A DNA stretch of 64,000 bases from positions 37,781-101,780 of the forward strand of contig CAJURZ010000005.1 of the NCBI GenBank assembly GCA_910588905.1, read 5' to 3'. This stretch comes from an uncultured Eggerthellaceae bacterium. GTDB taxonomy: Bacteria; Actinomycetota; Coriobacteriia; Coriobacteriales; Eggerthellaceae. Made by a program: the position numbers and the translations under genes. This document shows positions 34,767 to 44,374 of the stretch, piece after piece. Within the stretch, counting starts at the first letter, position 1. Every line of letters starts with the position of its first letter. The notes under the pieces are model-generated. The model searched no databases and was not told the origin of the DNA. It worked only from the letters and a program-made list of their open reading frames with translations.

Positions 34767-37385
34767 ATGAGCAAGGAGAAGATCATGAGACTGCTGGAAC
34801 GTTTGCTGAACGTCCGCGGATCCGCCGCAGGGAAGGTGGTCGCCACAGCGCTGACCGTCCTTCTGGTAACGCCTCTGACGGGCATCAAAGCGTCCACTGA
34901 CAGCCAAGAGGCAACGGATTCGCAAGTTGCTTCAGATATCACCCAAGTCATCGACGGAGTGGATTCTGACGCCGTCGTTGACGATGCACCGGCCGTGGAG
35001 GATCCCGCTGAGACGGATGATCCGGCTGTTGACCCGCAGCCAGAAGATGAGATCCCGGCCGTTGCGGAAGATGAGGAAGCGACAGAGTCTGAGGAGGCTC
35101 CGACTGCTCCTGCTGACGAGGCTGTATCTGCCGGGGATGCTGTACCTGCTGAGGTACAGGCATTCCTCGATGCCGTGAAGGCCCTGGAGGCCTTCGGTCC
35201 TGTAGATGATGCCAACGCTGATGCCTTCACTGCTTTGGGGCAGAAGGCCATGGATGCTTATGAGGCCGTGCAGAATGCTGGCCTTGAGGGCTACGAAGGC
35301 GTCTCCGAAGCGCTGGCGACCCTCACGGCTCTCATGGACTCCATCACGGGAGGCACTGAGACTGCTGCTAGGTCCACCAATTTCGGTACGTTCACGGTGA
35401 CCTTCTCTGTGAAGGGCGTCATCAATGAGCAATTAGCCACGGAGGTCTATGAAAAACTAGGCAATGTGAAGGCGACTGAGGGGACGCTTGAAACCAAGAC
35501 GCCAGGCCCGAACTATACACCCAGTTCATACCGCATCGTTCGCGTCGATCCTACGACCAAGACCGTCACTGCTAATCTTACTACCAACGCCGTCGATGGT
35601 TTCCGCGTTCCTACCCCTGATCAATTGTGGGAAGGGGCCCTGGGTGTCACAAAGGTTGAGATCGACAACTGGCTGACCTATACGAAGTCGAGCATGTACG
35701 ATACGTCATGGTGTGACCTAGCCATGTATGAAGATATCGTAAGCGCACATGGGGAAGCCCAGGCTTTGTCCTGGGCTAAAGATGAGCTGCAAAGGGGCGG
35801 CATTCACATCGTCTATCGGTTGAGCGCATCTGACATCCAGTCCGATGTTTGGCAGTACCGCGCCCAGCTTGATTTCGATGGCGTAGCCGATGATGCTACC
35901 GTGCCTGATCCCATGATCGCGCAGTCTGACACGGAAGGTTACCCGTCGTTTGATCTGTCCAATGCTCAAGCTGTACGCCCAGGGTATACCTTCTTGGGTT
36001 GGTCTTACTATCCTAATGACCCTCAGAACATCATCCCCGGCCCTAGCTTCACCATTTATTGCGAAAAGAATCAACTTATCACGCAAACCCTGTACGCCAT
36101 TTGGAAACTGGATCCCCTCGATGTGGTCGATAGGGAATACACCGTTGAGATCACGCCGGAAGGCTTTGCCAACGATGATCCCTATGGGTTCGGTTCCCTT
36201 CCCTCTGACCTTCCGCAGGAGATGACCATCGGGTGCGTGTCTTCCTATGAATGCACGGCAGAAGGCGAAGCCATCATGGGCCTGCACGAGAGCAACACCG
36301 AAGCTACGCTCAGGCTGACCAACGGAAAGTACGTGGGTACGCTCTCTATCCCCCTTTGGGATATTGCTGGAGCGAAGGCGGAGATCGGTGAAGGTGATTA
36401 CCTGAGCCACTTCGTGAACCACGGTATCCAGCTGACGCCAGCTCAAAGCCTAGGCAATTACAAGCTGTCTGGCGAATTCACCATGGAGCCCTTTGACCCT
36501 GAATCGGGGAATACCACCATCGCCATCTCCCTTGAGTATGTGGAGAAGATCAAGTATCAGGTGAAGTGGTACGGTATCAACGGCGAGATACTCAAGACCC
36601 TTGAGTTCTATGAGGACGCACCTGAGCTTGATGATCTTGGGAGCCTGGCTCCCACCGATATGATCACAGTACCGGAGGGCAAAGAGCTCATCTGGATGCG
36701 CTCGGATGCCGGGATGCTCCCCGGTGGGGAGCAGAGCACGGAGATCACCTTCTCCCCCTGGTTCTGGGATCCCAATCCCAACCCTGTAGACCCTGACGTT
36801 CCCGAGGTCACCACGGTTACCATCCAGTGGATGGATGGGTTCGGCAGCCTGCTCCAGGTGCAGGAGGGCGTTGAGGTGGCTGATTCCTACACCTATCCCA
36901 GTGTTGACCCCACCTGGCCTGGCTACGATTTCCTGGGCTGGTCTGAGCCTGAGGACTTGGGCAACGGCATCATCCGCATCGTGGCTCAGTGGGAGCGCAA
37001 GCCCGTTGTGGTGATCCCCGTTCCCACTACCCCTGAAGTGACCCAGCCACCTGTTCAGGTTCCTGAGGAGGCTCCGGCGCCAACGCCGCTGACCATTGCT
37101 GATGTGCCTGCTGTTCTGGGTGCTGCAGCCGAAGCGGTAGCTGAATTCATGGATACTCCGGTATTCAGCGAACCTGAGCCGATGACCATCGACGATGCTG
37201 AGAACCCCTTGGCGGGTCCGGGCGAGGAGTCTGGAATGGGAGAAGCCATCCAGGCTTTCACCTGGGGTGATTACTACATCGTCGTAGGTGTAGCTGCTGT
37301 AGCCGTCATCGCTGCCGGTGCCCTTCTGCGTAAGTACAAGGTCAGCCACATGGCAGCCGCTCTGAAGGATGACAGCAACGAGTAG
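34767..37385 (+). CDS. InlB B-repeat surface protein with C-terminal membrane anchor
   Basis: An 872-residue exported protein. The N-terminal hydrophobic segment (about 20-38) is followed by an acidic Glu/Ala/Pro-rich region. A globular region comes next, then InlB B-type (Listeria-Bacteroides) repeats: RPGYTFLGWSYYPND..LYAIWKLD and WPGYDFLGWSEPEDL..IVAQWERKP. A Pro-rich stretch leads to IDDAENPLAG (808-817) and a membrane helix (YYIVVGVAAVAVIAAGALL) with a short charged tail. No LPXTG is seen. AGGGG precedes the ATG. It probably acts as an adhesin or matrix partner of the upstream fibre operon, but has its own upstream gap and terminator. Confidence 0.8.
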   Translation: MSKEKIMRLLERLLNVRGSAAGKVVATALTVLLVTPLTGIKASTDSQEATDSQVASDITQVIDGVDSDAVVDDAPAVEDPAETDDPAVDPQPEDEIPAVAEDEEATESEEAPTAPADEAVSAGDAVPAEVQAFLDAVKALEAFGPVDDANADAFTALGQKAMDAYEAVQNAGLEGYEGVSEALATLTALMDSITGGTETAARSTNFGTFTVTFSVKGVINEQLATEVYEKLGNVKATEGTLETKTPGPNYTPSSYRIVRVDPTTKTVTANLTTNAVDGFRVPTPDQLWEGALGVTKVEIDNWLTYTKSSMYDTSWCDLAMYEDIVSAHGEAQALSWAKDELQRGGIHIVYRLSASDIQSDVWQYRAQLDFDGVADDATVPDPMIAQSDTEGYPSFDLSNAQAVRPGYTFLGWSYYPNDPQNIIPGPSFTIYCEKNQLITQTLYAIWKLDPLDVVDREYTVEITPEGFANDDPYGFGSLPSDLPQEMTIGCVSSYECTAEGEAIMGLHESNTEATLRLTNGKYVGTLSIPLWDIAGAKAEIGEGDYLSHFVNHGIQLTPAQSLGNYKLSGEFTMEPFDPESGNTTIAISLEYVEKIKYQVKWYGINGEILKTLEFYEDAPELDDLGSLAPTDMITVPEGKELIWMRSDAGMLPGGEQSTEITFSPWFWDPNPNPVDPDVPEVTTVTIQWMDGFGSLLQVQEGVEVADSYTYPSVDPTWPGYDFLGWSEPEDLGNGIIRIVAQWERKPVVVIPVPTTPEVTQPPVQVPEEAPAPTPLTIADVPAVLGAAAEAVAEFMDTPVFSEPEPMTIDDAENPLAGPGEESGMGEAIQAFTWGDYYIVVGVAAVAVIAAGALLRKYKVSHMAAALKDDSNE

Positions 37386-37409
37386 CGATCATCCTTGACC
37401 GGATGCGAA

Positions 37410-37434
37410 AAGGCGGCCTGCGGGCCGCCTTTTT
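37410..37434 (+). terminator. Rho-independent terminator
   Basis: AAGGCGGCC-TGCG-GGCCGCCTTTTT: a GC-rich 7-bp stem plus A/T pairs and a T-run, 25 bases after the InlB-repeat gene. Confidence 0.9.
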
Positions 37435-37440
37435 CATGAG

Positions 37441-37554
37441 CGTAGGAATCGATCGTGATCGACTTTGGGCGGATCTGGATCCGCCCCTACAACAACCTGA
37501 TGTCACGATCCGAAAAACGCAACACCATGCGTAGGGGCCGACCACGGTCGGCCC
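37441..37554. repeat. Three dispersed palindromes
   Basis: CGTAGGAATCGATC..GATCGACT (37441-37464), GGGCGGATC-TG-GATCCGCCCCTAC (37467-37490, inverted orientation) and GCGTAGGGGCCGACC-AC-GGTCGGCCC (37530-37554), between convergent genes. Confidence 0.8.
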
Positions 37555-37594
37555 GGCACAACAACGACCAGGTGGTGCATGGAAAAGGGGTGGA

Positions 37595-38485
37595 TCAATC
37601 CACGACAATGAGCTCGTATTCCTTGGAGCCATAGCCCATGCGGGCAGCATCATCGATGATCTTGGTGCCATGCTTGGAATCGACCCGCTCCAGGAAGTGA
37701 TCGTGCCCGGGGTCATCGGAGTTCCTCACAGCGTCTATGCAGGCTTGATCGATGGCCACGGGATCCAAGGATGCGAAGATGCCGATGTCTGCCATGCAGG
37801 GGTCTTCGGCCACCGCACAGCAATCGCAATCTATCGACAGGTTGCAGGCGATGTTCACGAACGCCAGGTTGCTCCCGAAGTGGTTCACTACCGTTTCGGC
37901 CGACTCAGCCATGGCTTCGATGAAGTCATCCTGCTCCGCATGCTTATCCCAGAAATCCCCCTGTTCCAGAGACTGAGCGCCGGTGTGGATGTTCACCTTT
38001 CCCTGATTAGATGCGCACCCGATGGAGAGCTGCTTGAGCGCTCCGCCGAAGCCTCCCATGGGATGCCCTTTGAAGTGGGAGAGCACCAAGAGGGAAGCGT
38101 AGTTCGCCAAATGGCCGCCCACACGGTTCTCCTTCAGCACGCGCCCGTTCTCAATGGGGAATATGATGTCGGTGGAAGGCCCTTCGGCATCCATGATGTC
38201 AACGTCGAATACCTCAGACCAGCCATGGGCAGCCATCAGCTTCTCGTGCTTCTCGGTGGTGTCTCGTGCGCCGTCGTAGGCGGTGTTGCACTCGACGATG
38301 GTGCCGTCCACTTCCTTCACTATGGGGATCATGAATTCCGGCCGTAGGTAGTTCTGATTGCCTTCCTCCCCTGAATGCACTTTCACGGCTACCTTGCCAG
38401 GCAGCTTCACGCCCAGCTTCTCGTAGAGGCGTACGACGTTCTCGGGGGTGATGTCCTTCGTGAAATAGACCTTCGGCTTCGCCAT
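37595..38485 (-). CDS. DUF362 domain protein
   Basis: A 296-residue cytoplasmic protein of the DUF362 family, often annotated as an iron-sulfur centre protein. Seen are KVAVKVHSGEEGNQNYLRPEF near the N terminus, LSHFKGHPMGGFGGALKQLSIG, VNIHTG, the cysteine cluster SIDCDCCAVAEDPC and ASLDPVAIDQACIDAV. The clustered cysteines could ligate metal, but a standard 2x[4Fe-4S] ferredoxin motif is absent. AAGGAGCC precedes ATG 38485. It lies 88 bases after the C69 dipeptidase gene, separated by a large stem-loop. Confidence 0.85.
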   Translation of the reverse strand: MAKPKVYFTKDITPENVVRLYEKLGVKLPGKVAVKVHSGEEGNQNYLRPEFMIPIVKEVDGTIVECNTAYDGARDTTEKHEKLMAAHGWSEVFDVDIMDAEGPSTDIIFPIENGRVLKENRVGGHLANYASLLVLSHFKGHPMGGFGGALKQLSIGCASNQGKVNIHTGAQSLEQGDFWDKHAEQDDFIEAMAESAETVVNHFGSNLAFVNIACNLSIDCDCCAVAEDPCMADIGIFASLDPVAIDQACIDAVRNSDDPGHDHFLERVDSKHGTKIIDDAARMGYGSKEYELIVVD

Positions 38486-38502
38486 GGATGGCTCCTTCCA
38501 CT

Positions 38503-38561
38503 GGGTTCTTGGTTGCAGGCATGATACCTCTTGAAGTGAGGTTCAAGGCAACCAAGAACCC
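38503..38561 (-). other. Large intercistronic stem-loop between C69 and DUF362 genes
   Basis: A perfect 14-bp inverted repeat, GGGTTCTTGGTTGC (38503-38516) and GCAACCAAGAACCC (38548-38561), encloses an inner hairpin CTTGAA-GTGAGG-TTCAAG (38530-38547) and a weak AGGcATgATaCCT arm. The structure ends about six bases before the DUF362 ribosome binding site and lacks a T-run, so it is not a simple terminator. Confidence 0.8.
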
Positions 38562-38573
38562 GGAGCCTGGCTA

Positions 38574-40145
38574 TCAGTGATCGTTCATGTTGAAGGCGTT
38601 CTTCATAGCCACCGTGCGCTGGTCGAGCACCGTACCCAGCAAGCCCTGCGTTTGGGCTTGGATCTTGTCCATGAGCGCTTGGTTGGCCTCCGCAAGCTGG
38701 CTGAGCACCGCAGGATCATCCATGTTCTCCAGATCCGCCGCACCTTCTTGGGCCATCTGCGTGAGCTTGGCATCGGTTTCGTGCAGGGACTGATAGCCCT
38801 GGGCCATGGTATTCAGCCGATAGCCCTGGATGGATTCGTAGCTCTCGAAGAACTGCGGGTCGGCCAACCCAGCTACGAGGCGATTGTTCCAGTAGAGGCT
38901 GTCTGTGGTCACCTGAGCAGGGGTGTCCACGTAGGCAGGCAGCTCCTTCACGTTCGCATAGAGTGCGCAGGCTGTGTTGAAGGGGCCGGAGGCGGGGGCG
39001 AACCAATGCACGCCGCGTAGGGCCTTCGGCGCATTTCCGCGAATGCACAGCACGGAGCACTCTGACGTGCGGTCTATGCCTACGTACCGGTATTGATGGC
39101 GGCTCTCAGGCGTGCCCTTGGTGCCATAGGGATCGTATTCGGTGCCGTCATAGGTAGTGCCCATCCAGTCCTTCACGTCTGAAGCGGAGAGCTTCTTGTC
39201 TGGCCTGAGGGCCCAAGGGATATCCAGGCTCTCGGGGCCAAATTCAGGTGCCGGGCCCTGGAAGCGCGGGTCGGAGGGTGTCAGGCGGCTGCAGAGATAC
39301 CACTTGCGCGGTGCGTTATACAGCTGATCGAGCCAGGTGTAGGTAGAGAATGCGATGCGTGCGTTGAAGTAGCGCGGAAGCCCCTGGACCATTTCTCCCG
39401 TCTCGTCTTCATGTTGAGGCATGTCCATGAGAAGGTCGTGCTCTTTGATCCACTGGGCTAGGTCAGCGCTGCACATGTAGTCGTGCTGCTCGCCCAAGGC
39501 ATCGGCTAGGTCGAAATGATCGATGCCCTGGCGGTTGGGCTGCACCACATAGCAGTCATCGGGCACGCGGCGGGCGATCCAATGATGGCCGCCGATGTTC
39601 TCCCAGTACCAGATATCCTTCTCGTCGCCGAAGGCTACGCCATTAGTCTCATAGGTGCCGTACTTCTCCACCAGCATCCCAAGGCGCTGGACGCCTTCCC
39701 GGGCGCTCTTGATGTAGGGGAGGGTGATGGTGGGAAGGTTCTCTTCGCCGATACCACCAGGAACCTCAGGCTGATAGTCGGGTTCACCCGGCTTGCCCTT
39801 TGCTGGTTGATAGCACACCAAGGGGTCAGCTCCCAGCACGCGTGCGTTCGCGGAGATGGTCTCAGTGGAGCTCATGGAGACGTTCGCTGCATTGATGCCC
39901 GTTTCGGCCCAGACGCCATTGGCGGGGTCTGCATTCGGTGTAGAGGTGTAGCGCAAGGGGTTGTCAGGGAGCTCTATGGTCAAGTGGCTGGCCACGCCGA
40001 TATAGGTGCGCGGTTGGTCTTCGGGGTTGACCACGATCATCTTCTTGGGATCGAACGAGAAATCTTCGCCGTCTTCGTTGCGAGCGATGATGGTGGAGCC
40101 GTCATTCGTGGCCAAACGGCCAACGAGCAAGGTTGTGCATGCCAT
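38574..40145 (-). CDS. C69 family dipeptidase
   Basis: An Ntn-hydrolase dipeptidase of 523 residues. The N terminus reads MACTTLLVGRLATNDGSTIIARNEDG; Cys3 is the predicted catalytic nucleophile, which must be exposed by removal of Met and Ala. Family motifs NGVWAETGINAANVSMS, TNGVAFGDEKDIWYWE and GHHWIARRVPDDCYVV are present. No signal peptide, so it is likely cytoplasmic and acts on imported dipeptides. AAAGGAGATCC precedes the ATG at 40145. It is divergent from the transporter and peptidase operon. Confidence 0.9.
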   Translation of the reverse strand: MACTTLLVGRLATNDGSTIIARNEDGEDFSFDPKKMIVVNPEDQPRTYIGVASHLTIELPDNPLRYTSTPNADPANGVWAETGINAANVSMSSTETISANARVLGADPLVCYQPAKGKPGEPDYQPEVPGGIGEENLPTITLPYIKSAREGVQRLGMLVEKYGTYETNGVAFGDEKDIWYWENIGGHHWIARRVPDDCYVVQPNRQGIDHFDLADALGEQHDYMCSADLAQWIKEHDLLMDMPQHEDETGEMVQGLPRYFNARIAFSTYTWLDQLYNAPRKWYLCSRLTPSDPRFQGPAPEFGPESLDIPWALRPDKKLSASDVKDWMGTTYDGTEYDPYGTKGTPESRHQYRYVGIDRTSECSVLCIRGNAPKALRGVHWFAPASGPFNTACALYANVKELPAYVDTPAQVTTDSLYWNNRLVAGLADPQFFESYESIQGYRLNTMAQGYQSLHETDAKLTQMAQEGAADLENMDDPAVLSQLAEANQALMDKIQAQTQGLLGTVLDQRTVAMKNAFNMNDH

Positions 40146-40527
40146 GAGGATCTCCTTTTTTTGGGATGCATTGCCCCTTCGATATACACCGGATAGCTGC
40201 TTGCGGACCGTGTGGTGATGGTTTGTTTGCAAACGGAAATGAAGCCGTTCAAAGGGGATAAGGTGCCGGTACGGGCATTTGCTTCGCAACGAAAACTATA
40301 GCTTTACGCGGAGTCAACAGTGGTTGCTCACTTTCTCTTGCAGGAATCGTTCGGGATATGTTGAAGCAGGCGTGATGCAGGCTCTGTCTTGAAGCATCTC
40401 ACGAACTGCGGGAACGATGGGGAGCTCTCAGGGGGTATCACGACAAGAAGCAACGTGGGCAGATGATGATCGGCAGTTCATTCATCTTCGCCCTCTGTGT
40501 CCACCGACTGAAAGCGAGGGGATGGCA
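40146..40527. promoter_or_regulatory. Divergent regulatory region
   Basis: A 382-base region between the C69 and GadC-like genes. It contains a perfect palindrome GTTTGCAAAC (40225-40234) that could be an operator and an AT-rich stretch around 40291-40305. No gene or recognised riboswitch is seen. Confidence 0.4.
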
Positions 40528-42738
40528 ATGACTGCTAAGCAGGGGTCAACGTCAACGAAGGTGACGTCACCCGCCAAGAATCCGGGTACCTACATCTCAT
40601 TGATGGCATTGGTGATGATGAACGTGACCATCATTGGCAGCGTGGCCAATGATGTGCAGCAGGCCTACTACGGCTTGTCCTCTGTCACGCTCTTCATCAT
40701 CGGCGCGTTGGTCTTCTTCCTGCCCACCGGCTTGGTGGCCGCAGAGCTGGCTTCTGGTTGGGGTCAGCGGGGTGGCATATTCCGTTGGGTAGGCGAGGCG
40801 ATGGGCCCAGGGCTTGCCTTCACCTGCTTGCTCATCCTCTGGTTCCAGACCTCCATTAACTTCGGCATGGGCGTGGCATCGGCCTCAGCCACCATCGGCT
40901 TCTATACGCCTGATTGGGACTGGGCCGTTCAGTTCATGAACCATCCCCAGAACCAGTTCTTCATCATCCTGGCCTGGCTGGCTTATTACTGGGGCCTTAC
41001 CTTCATATCCACCAAGGGCGTCAAGGCTTTCGCGCGTTTGACGAAGTACGGCGTCATCATCGGCACCTTCATCCCGCTGGCCTTCATCGTCATCTTTACG
41101 GTGGTATGGCTTGCCCAGGGCAACGTTTCCAACGTGACGCCTACACCTGAGGCTTTCAACCCCTTCTCCAGTGGATTTAGCCTGACCAATCTGGCTCTGG
41201 CTGCGGGCGTGTTCTTCAGCTTCGCAGGCATCGACATGAACGCTGCTCATATCAAGCAGCTGAAGAAGCCCCAGAAGGAGTTCCCGCTGTCCATCTTCAT
41301 CGCCATGATCCTGACGCTGATCATCTTCATCGCGGGTACCGTCTGCATCGCCATCGTCACCCCGAAGCAGGACATGAACCTGGTCTATGGTCTATACCAG
41401 ACCTACAAGATCCTGGGCGCCACCTTTAACTGCCCCTGGATCTATGTGGCTTTCGTTTGGGTTGGCCTGGGCGCCTCCATGGCATCATTGATCACGAACA
41501 TGGCCGGTCCGTCATTCATGCTGGGCCAGGCAGGCCGTTCCGGCTTCTTGCCGAAGTTCATGCAGAACAACAATAAGCACGGCATGCCCAGCCGCCTCAT
41601 GTACATCCAGATGGGTTTCATGACCATCGTCGCCTTCCTGGCTTTCTTGATCCCGAACATCGAAGGGTTCGTGGTCCTGATCACCCAGGCCATCACCATC
41701 CTCTACATGATGTACTACGTGCTCATGTTCATCTCGTTCCTGAAGCTCCGCAGCGATCAGCCGAACCGACCGCGTTTGTTCCGGGTGCCAGGCGGAACCG
41801 TAGGTGCATGGGTCGTAGCGGGTGTGGGTCTTCTGGCGTGCCTCTTCGGCATCGTGCTGGCCATCATCCCGCCAGCCCAGGTAGCGGAAGAGGTTGGCAG
41901 CCCTGTCACCTACGTGGTGGTCATCCTGGCCATCATCCTCGTGACCTTCGGCATCTGCTTCTCGGTGTACCAAGCCTCCAAGAAGCATGACTGGGTTGAC
42001 CCGAATAACGTGTTCGCTCCCTTCACCTGGCAGCTGGAAGGCTTGAAGAAGCCGGGCAAGGTGCTGTCCAACGTTCCTTCCGAGATGATGAGCGAAGGTC
42101 AGAACCCCATGGGTATGCCCGTGAAGAAGCTCTGGGATCCCAACGAGCAGATCGTGCTCCCCGAGGAATATCTCCCCGGCAAGCATCATCCCACCTCTCC
42201 GGCCATTGCCGCCGGTGATGACCCGGCAGCCTTGAATCATCCGGTCAAGACGAACGGCGTTGCCAATACTGCCGTTGCCGTGCCCATGAGCCAGCCAGCT
42301 CTCATCTCCAAGAAGGCGGGCATCGGCACTGCAGCTAGCGCGGGCGTGAAGGACCCTGAGGCAGCCCGCAAGGCCGAAGAGTCCGTAGAGGTGCAGCTCT
42401 CAGCCAGCGTCCCTCCGGCTCCGGCGGCAGAGGTGGAAGCGGTGAAGATCCCCGTTGATGTCACGGCTGATGCCGCCGCTGCTACCAAGGCAGAGCACGA
42501 GGCCCTGGCTCGGGAGAAGCAGGCCGAAGCAGACGTGAAGCGGTATGCCACGGAAGCGAAGGCCTACGAGGCCCAGGTAGAGGCCGATAGCGCCCTGTTG
42601 ACTGCCGAGCGCCAGCTCAAGGAGGCAACCGCCGCAGCGGAGCAGGCTAAGAGGACGGGAGCCGTTCCAGCAGACGGTGCTCCTGCTCCAGCGGAGTCCG
42701 AAGAGGACGCTCCTGCAGGCACGAAGTCTGCTCACTAA
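40528..42738 (+). CDS. APC family amino acid permease, GadC-like, with cytoplasmic C-terminal extension
   Basis: A 736-residue transporter. Residues about 20-500 contain about 12 membrane helices of the APC fold, with MMNVTIIGSVANDVQQAYYGLSS and ASGWGQRGGIFRWVGEAMG as in glutamate:GABA antiporters (GadC/YjeM group). The last 200 residues are unusual: a hydrophilic segment, then an Ala/Glu/Lys-rich coiled coil (AEHEALAREKQAEADVKRYATEAKAYEAQVEA). Its role is unknown. ATG 40528 has GAGGGG seven bases upstream. Substrate cannot be fixed from sequence. First gene of a five-gene run with a second permease and three peptidases. Confidence 0.85.
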   Translation: MTAKQGSTSTKVTSPAKNPGTYISLMALVMMNVTIIGSVANDVQQAYYGLSSVTLFIIGALVFFLPTGLVAAELASGWGQRGGIFRWVGEAMGPGLAFTCLLILWFQTSINFGMGVASASATIGFYTPDWDWAVQFMNHPQNQFFIILAWLAYYWGLTFISTKGVKAFARLTKYGVIIGTFIPLAFIVIFTVVWLAQGNVSNVTPTPEAFNPFSSGFSLTNLALAAGVFFSFAGIDMNAAHIKQLKKPQKEFPLSIFIAMILTLIIFIAGTVCIAIVTPKQDMNLVYGLYQTYKILGATFNCPWIYVAFVWVGLGASMASLITNMAGPSFMLGQAGRSGFLPKFMQNNNKHGMPSRLMYIQMGFMTIVAFLAFLIPNIEGFVVLITQAITILYMMYYVLMFISFLKLRSDQPNRPRLFRVPGGTVGAWVVAGVGLLACLFGIVLAIIPPAQVAEEVGSPVTYVVVILAIILVTFGICFSVYQASKKHDWVDPNNVFAPFTWQLEGLKKPGKVLSNVPSEMMSEGQNPMGMPVKKLWDPNEQIVLPEEYLPGKHHPTSPAIAAGDDPAALNHPVKTNGVANTAVAVPMSQPALISKKAGIGTAASAGVKDPEAARKAEESVEVQLSASVPPAPAAEVEAVKIPVDVTADAAAATKAEHEALAREKQAEADVKRYATEAKAYEAQVEADSALLTAERQLKEATAAAEQAKRTGAVPADGAPAPAESEEDAPAGTKSAH

Positions 42739-42750
42739 TGGCTTGCACGG

Positions 42751-42781
42751 GTGAGCCGCACTCGTTCTCAGTGCGGCTCAC
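42751..42781 (+). other. Intercistronic stem-loop 1 (gadC-like / APC)
   Basis: GTGAGCCGCACT-CGTTCTC-AGTGCGGCTCAC: a perfect 12-bp stem without a T-run, 22 bases before the next start codon. Confidence 0.85.
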
Positions 42782-42803
42782 AAGGGGATAAGAGGTGTTC
42801 GAA

Positions 42804-44300
42804 ATGACAGATACCAACATCAAAGCCACATCAGCGAAGACCGCTTCCGCGGCAGCGTCGGTCAAGGCTTCAGCTGATCCTGGTGCAGCTGATCGCATGT
42901 CCATGCCTGAGAACAATGGCGCTACGGTGACCAAACCCACGGTGGCTACCCAGCAGAAGCAGGGCGATACGTTCAAGGCCACGCTCACCGTGAAGGACAT
43001 GGTGGTGTGGGGGCTTATCACCATGGTCCCCATCTCCCCCATGGCTGTCTACGGCGGCGTGTTCGCTGATTCCGGCGGTATGCCCACGCTGGCGTTCATC
43101 ATCGGCTTCGTAGCCGTGCTATTCAGCGTGTTCTCATTCGGCATCATGATCCAGCACTTCCCATCGTCAGGCTCCATCTTCACCTATGTGAGCCACGTAT
43201 TCGGGAAGATGCCGGGCTTCATCGCCGGTTGGCTCATGCTGCTGCAATACCTCGTCAGCCCGGCTATGGTGTACCTGATCGCCGCCATTGCCATCCATAG
43301 CATGTTGCCTGACATACCCATCTTGGTCCTGTGCTTCGGGTTCCTAGCCATCGTGGCCATCGTGTCGCTCATAGGCATGAAGACGGCCATGGTGGTGAAC
43401 AAGGTGGCCCTGGTGGCGCAGCTGGTCATCCTGGCGCTGTTCGTGGTGTTCGGCATCATGTTCGTGGTGCAGCATCCTGAGAGCGCGAGCTTCTCGCCTG
43501 AGAACCTGTTCAACCCGAGCAAGTTCGAATTAGGCGGCACCATGTCGGCCGTTTCGTTGGCGGTCATGTCCTACGTGGGCTTCGGTGCCATAGCCACGCT
43601 AACCCAGGAAGCCAAAGATCCCAAGCATGGGCCTTCGCGGGCTATGATGGTCATGGCCGTCCTGCTGTGCGTGCTCTATGTGCTGCAGTGCTTCATTGCC
43701 ACGTGCATCGACCCATCCGGGGCTGCATTCGCAGGCAACACCGATAACGCATTCTACGTGGTGGCCAAGATGGCCGCAGGTCCCTGGCTGATGATCGTCT
43801 GCGCCGTGGGCGTAGCTCTAGCCCAGGGCGTGTTCACTGCCATCGCCCAGCAGAATTCCATCGCCTTCGTCATGTTCACCATGGCCAAGGGCGGCTGCCT
43901 TCCCAAGTTCATGGCGAAGATGAACAAGCGCACCAACTCTCCGTTGAACGCGGTCTTCTTCATCATCGGCCTCTCCATCGTGTTCACGCTGATCTTCCAG
44001 TTCAGCGGTATCGACATGAACACCGTGGTGAAGATCTCCAACTTCGGGGCGCTGTCCACCTACACGCTGCTCAACCTGGCGGTCATCGTCTTCTGCTGGA
44101 TCCAGCTGAAGGAGCGCAAGGGCGCCAAGGCGGTGTTCATGCATCTGGTGTTCCCGGCTTTGGGTGCGTTGGTGTGCTTCGCCATCATGCTCTCCGTGGG
44201 CACCGTGGCGCTCATCGTGGGTGCCGTCTTCATCGTCATCGGGATCATCTACTACCTGGTGTTGACGAAGGTGCTGCACCGTCAGATCAACTTAGGGTGA
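42804..44300 (+). CDS. APC family permease
   Basis: A 498-residue amino acid permease with a 55-residue hydrophilic, Ala/Thr-rich N terminus and about 12 membrane helices. Family features include VVWGLITMVPISPMAVYGGVF in helix 1, GSIFTYVSHVFGKMPGFIAGW and VMSYVGFGAIATLTQEAKDPKHGPSRAM, the conserved loop after helix 6. It differs clearly from the preceding GadC-like protein. ATG 42804 follows AGAGGTG. Substrate is unknown; context suggests amino acids released by the neighbouring peptidases. Confidence 0.88.
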   Translation: MTDTNIKATSAKTASAAASVKASADPGAADRMSMPENNGATVTKPTVATQQKQGDTFKATLTVKDMVVWGLITMVPISPMAVYGGVFADSGGMPTLAFIIGFVAVLFSVFSFGIMIQHFPSSGSIFTYVSHVFGKMPGFIAGWLMLLQYLVSPAMVYLIAAIAIHSMLPDIPILVLCFGFLAIVAIVSLIGMKTAMVVNKVALVAQLVILALFVVFGIMFVVQHPESASFSPENLFNPSKFELGGTMSAVSLAVMSYVGFGAIATLTQEAKDPKHGPSRAMMVMAVLLCVLYVLQCFIATCIDPSGAAFAGNTDNAFYVVAKMAAGPWLMIVCAVGVALAQGVFTAIAQQNSIAFVMFTMAKGGCLPKFMAKMNKRTNSPLNAVFFIIGLSIVFTLIFQFSGIDMNTVVKISNFGALSTYTLLNLAVIVFCWIQLKERKGAKAVFMHLVFPALGALVCFAIMLSVGTVALIVGAVFIVIGIIYYLVLTKVLHRQINLG

Positions 44301-44303
44301 TAC

Positions 44304-44322
44304 CACGGGCAGGCTGCCTGTG
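44304..44322 (+). other. Intercistronic stem-loop 2 (APC / S10)
   Basis: CACGGGCA-GGC-TGCCTGTG, an 8-bp stem with one G-T pair, 53 bases before the S10 start codon. Confidence 0.55.
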
Positions 44323-44374
44323 TGAGTCATAGCACGTAACAAGAGCGATCGAACGACAGGGAAAGGAACCCATC

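Noticed and set aside
44304..44322. Intercistronic hairpins as ordinary terminators
   Set aside because: None is followed by a T-run and each is close to the next ribosome binding site on the same strand.
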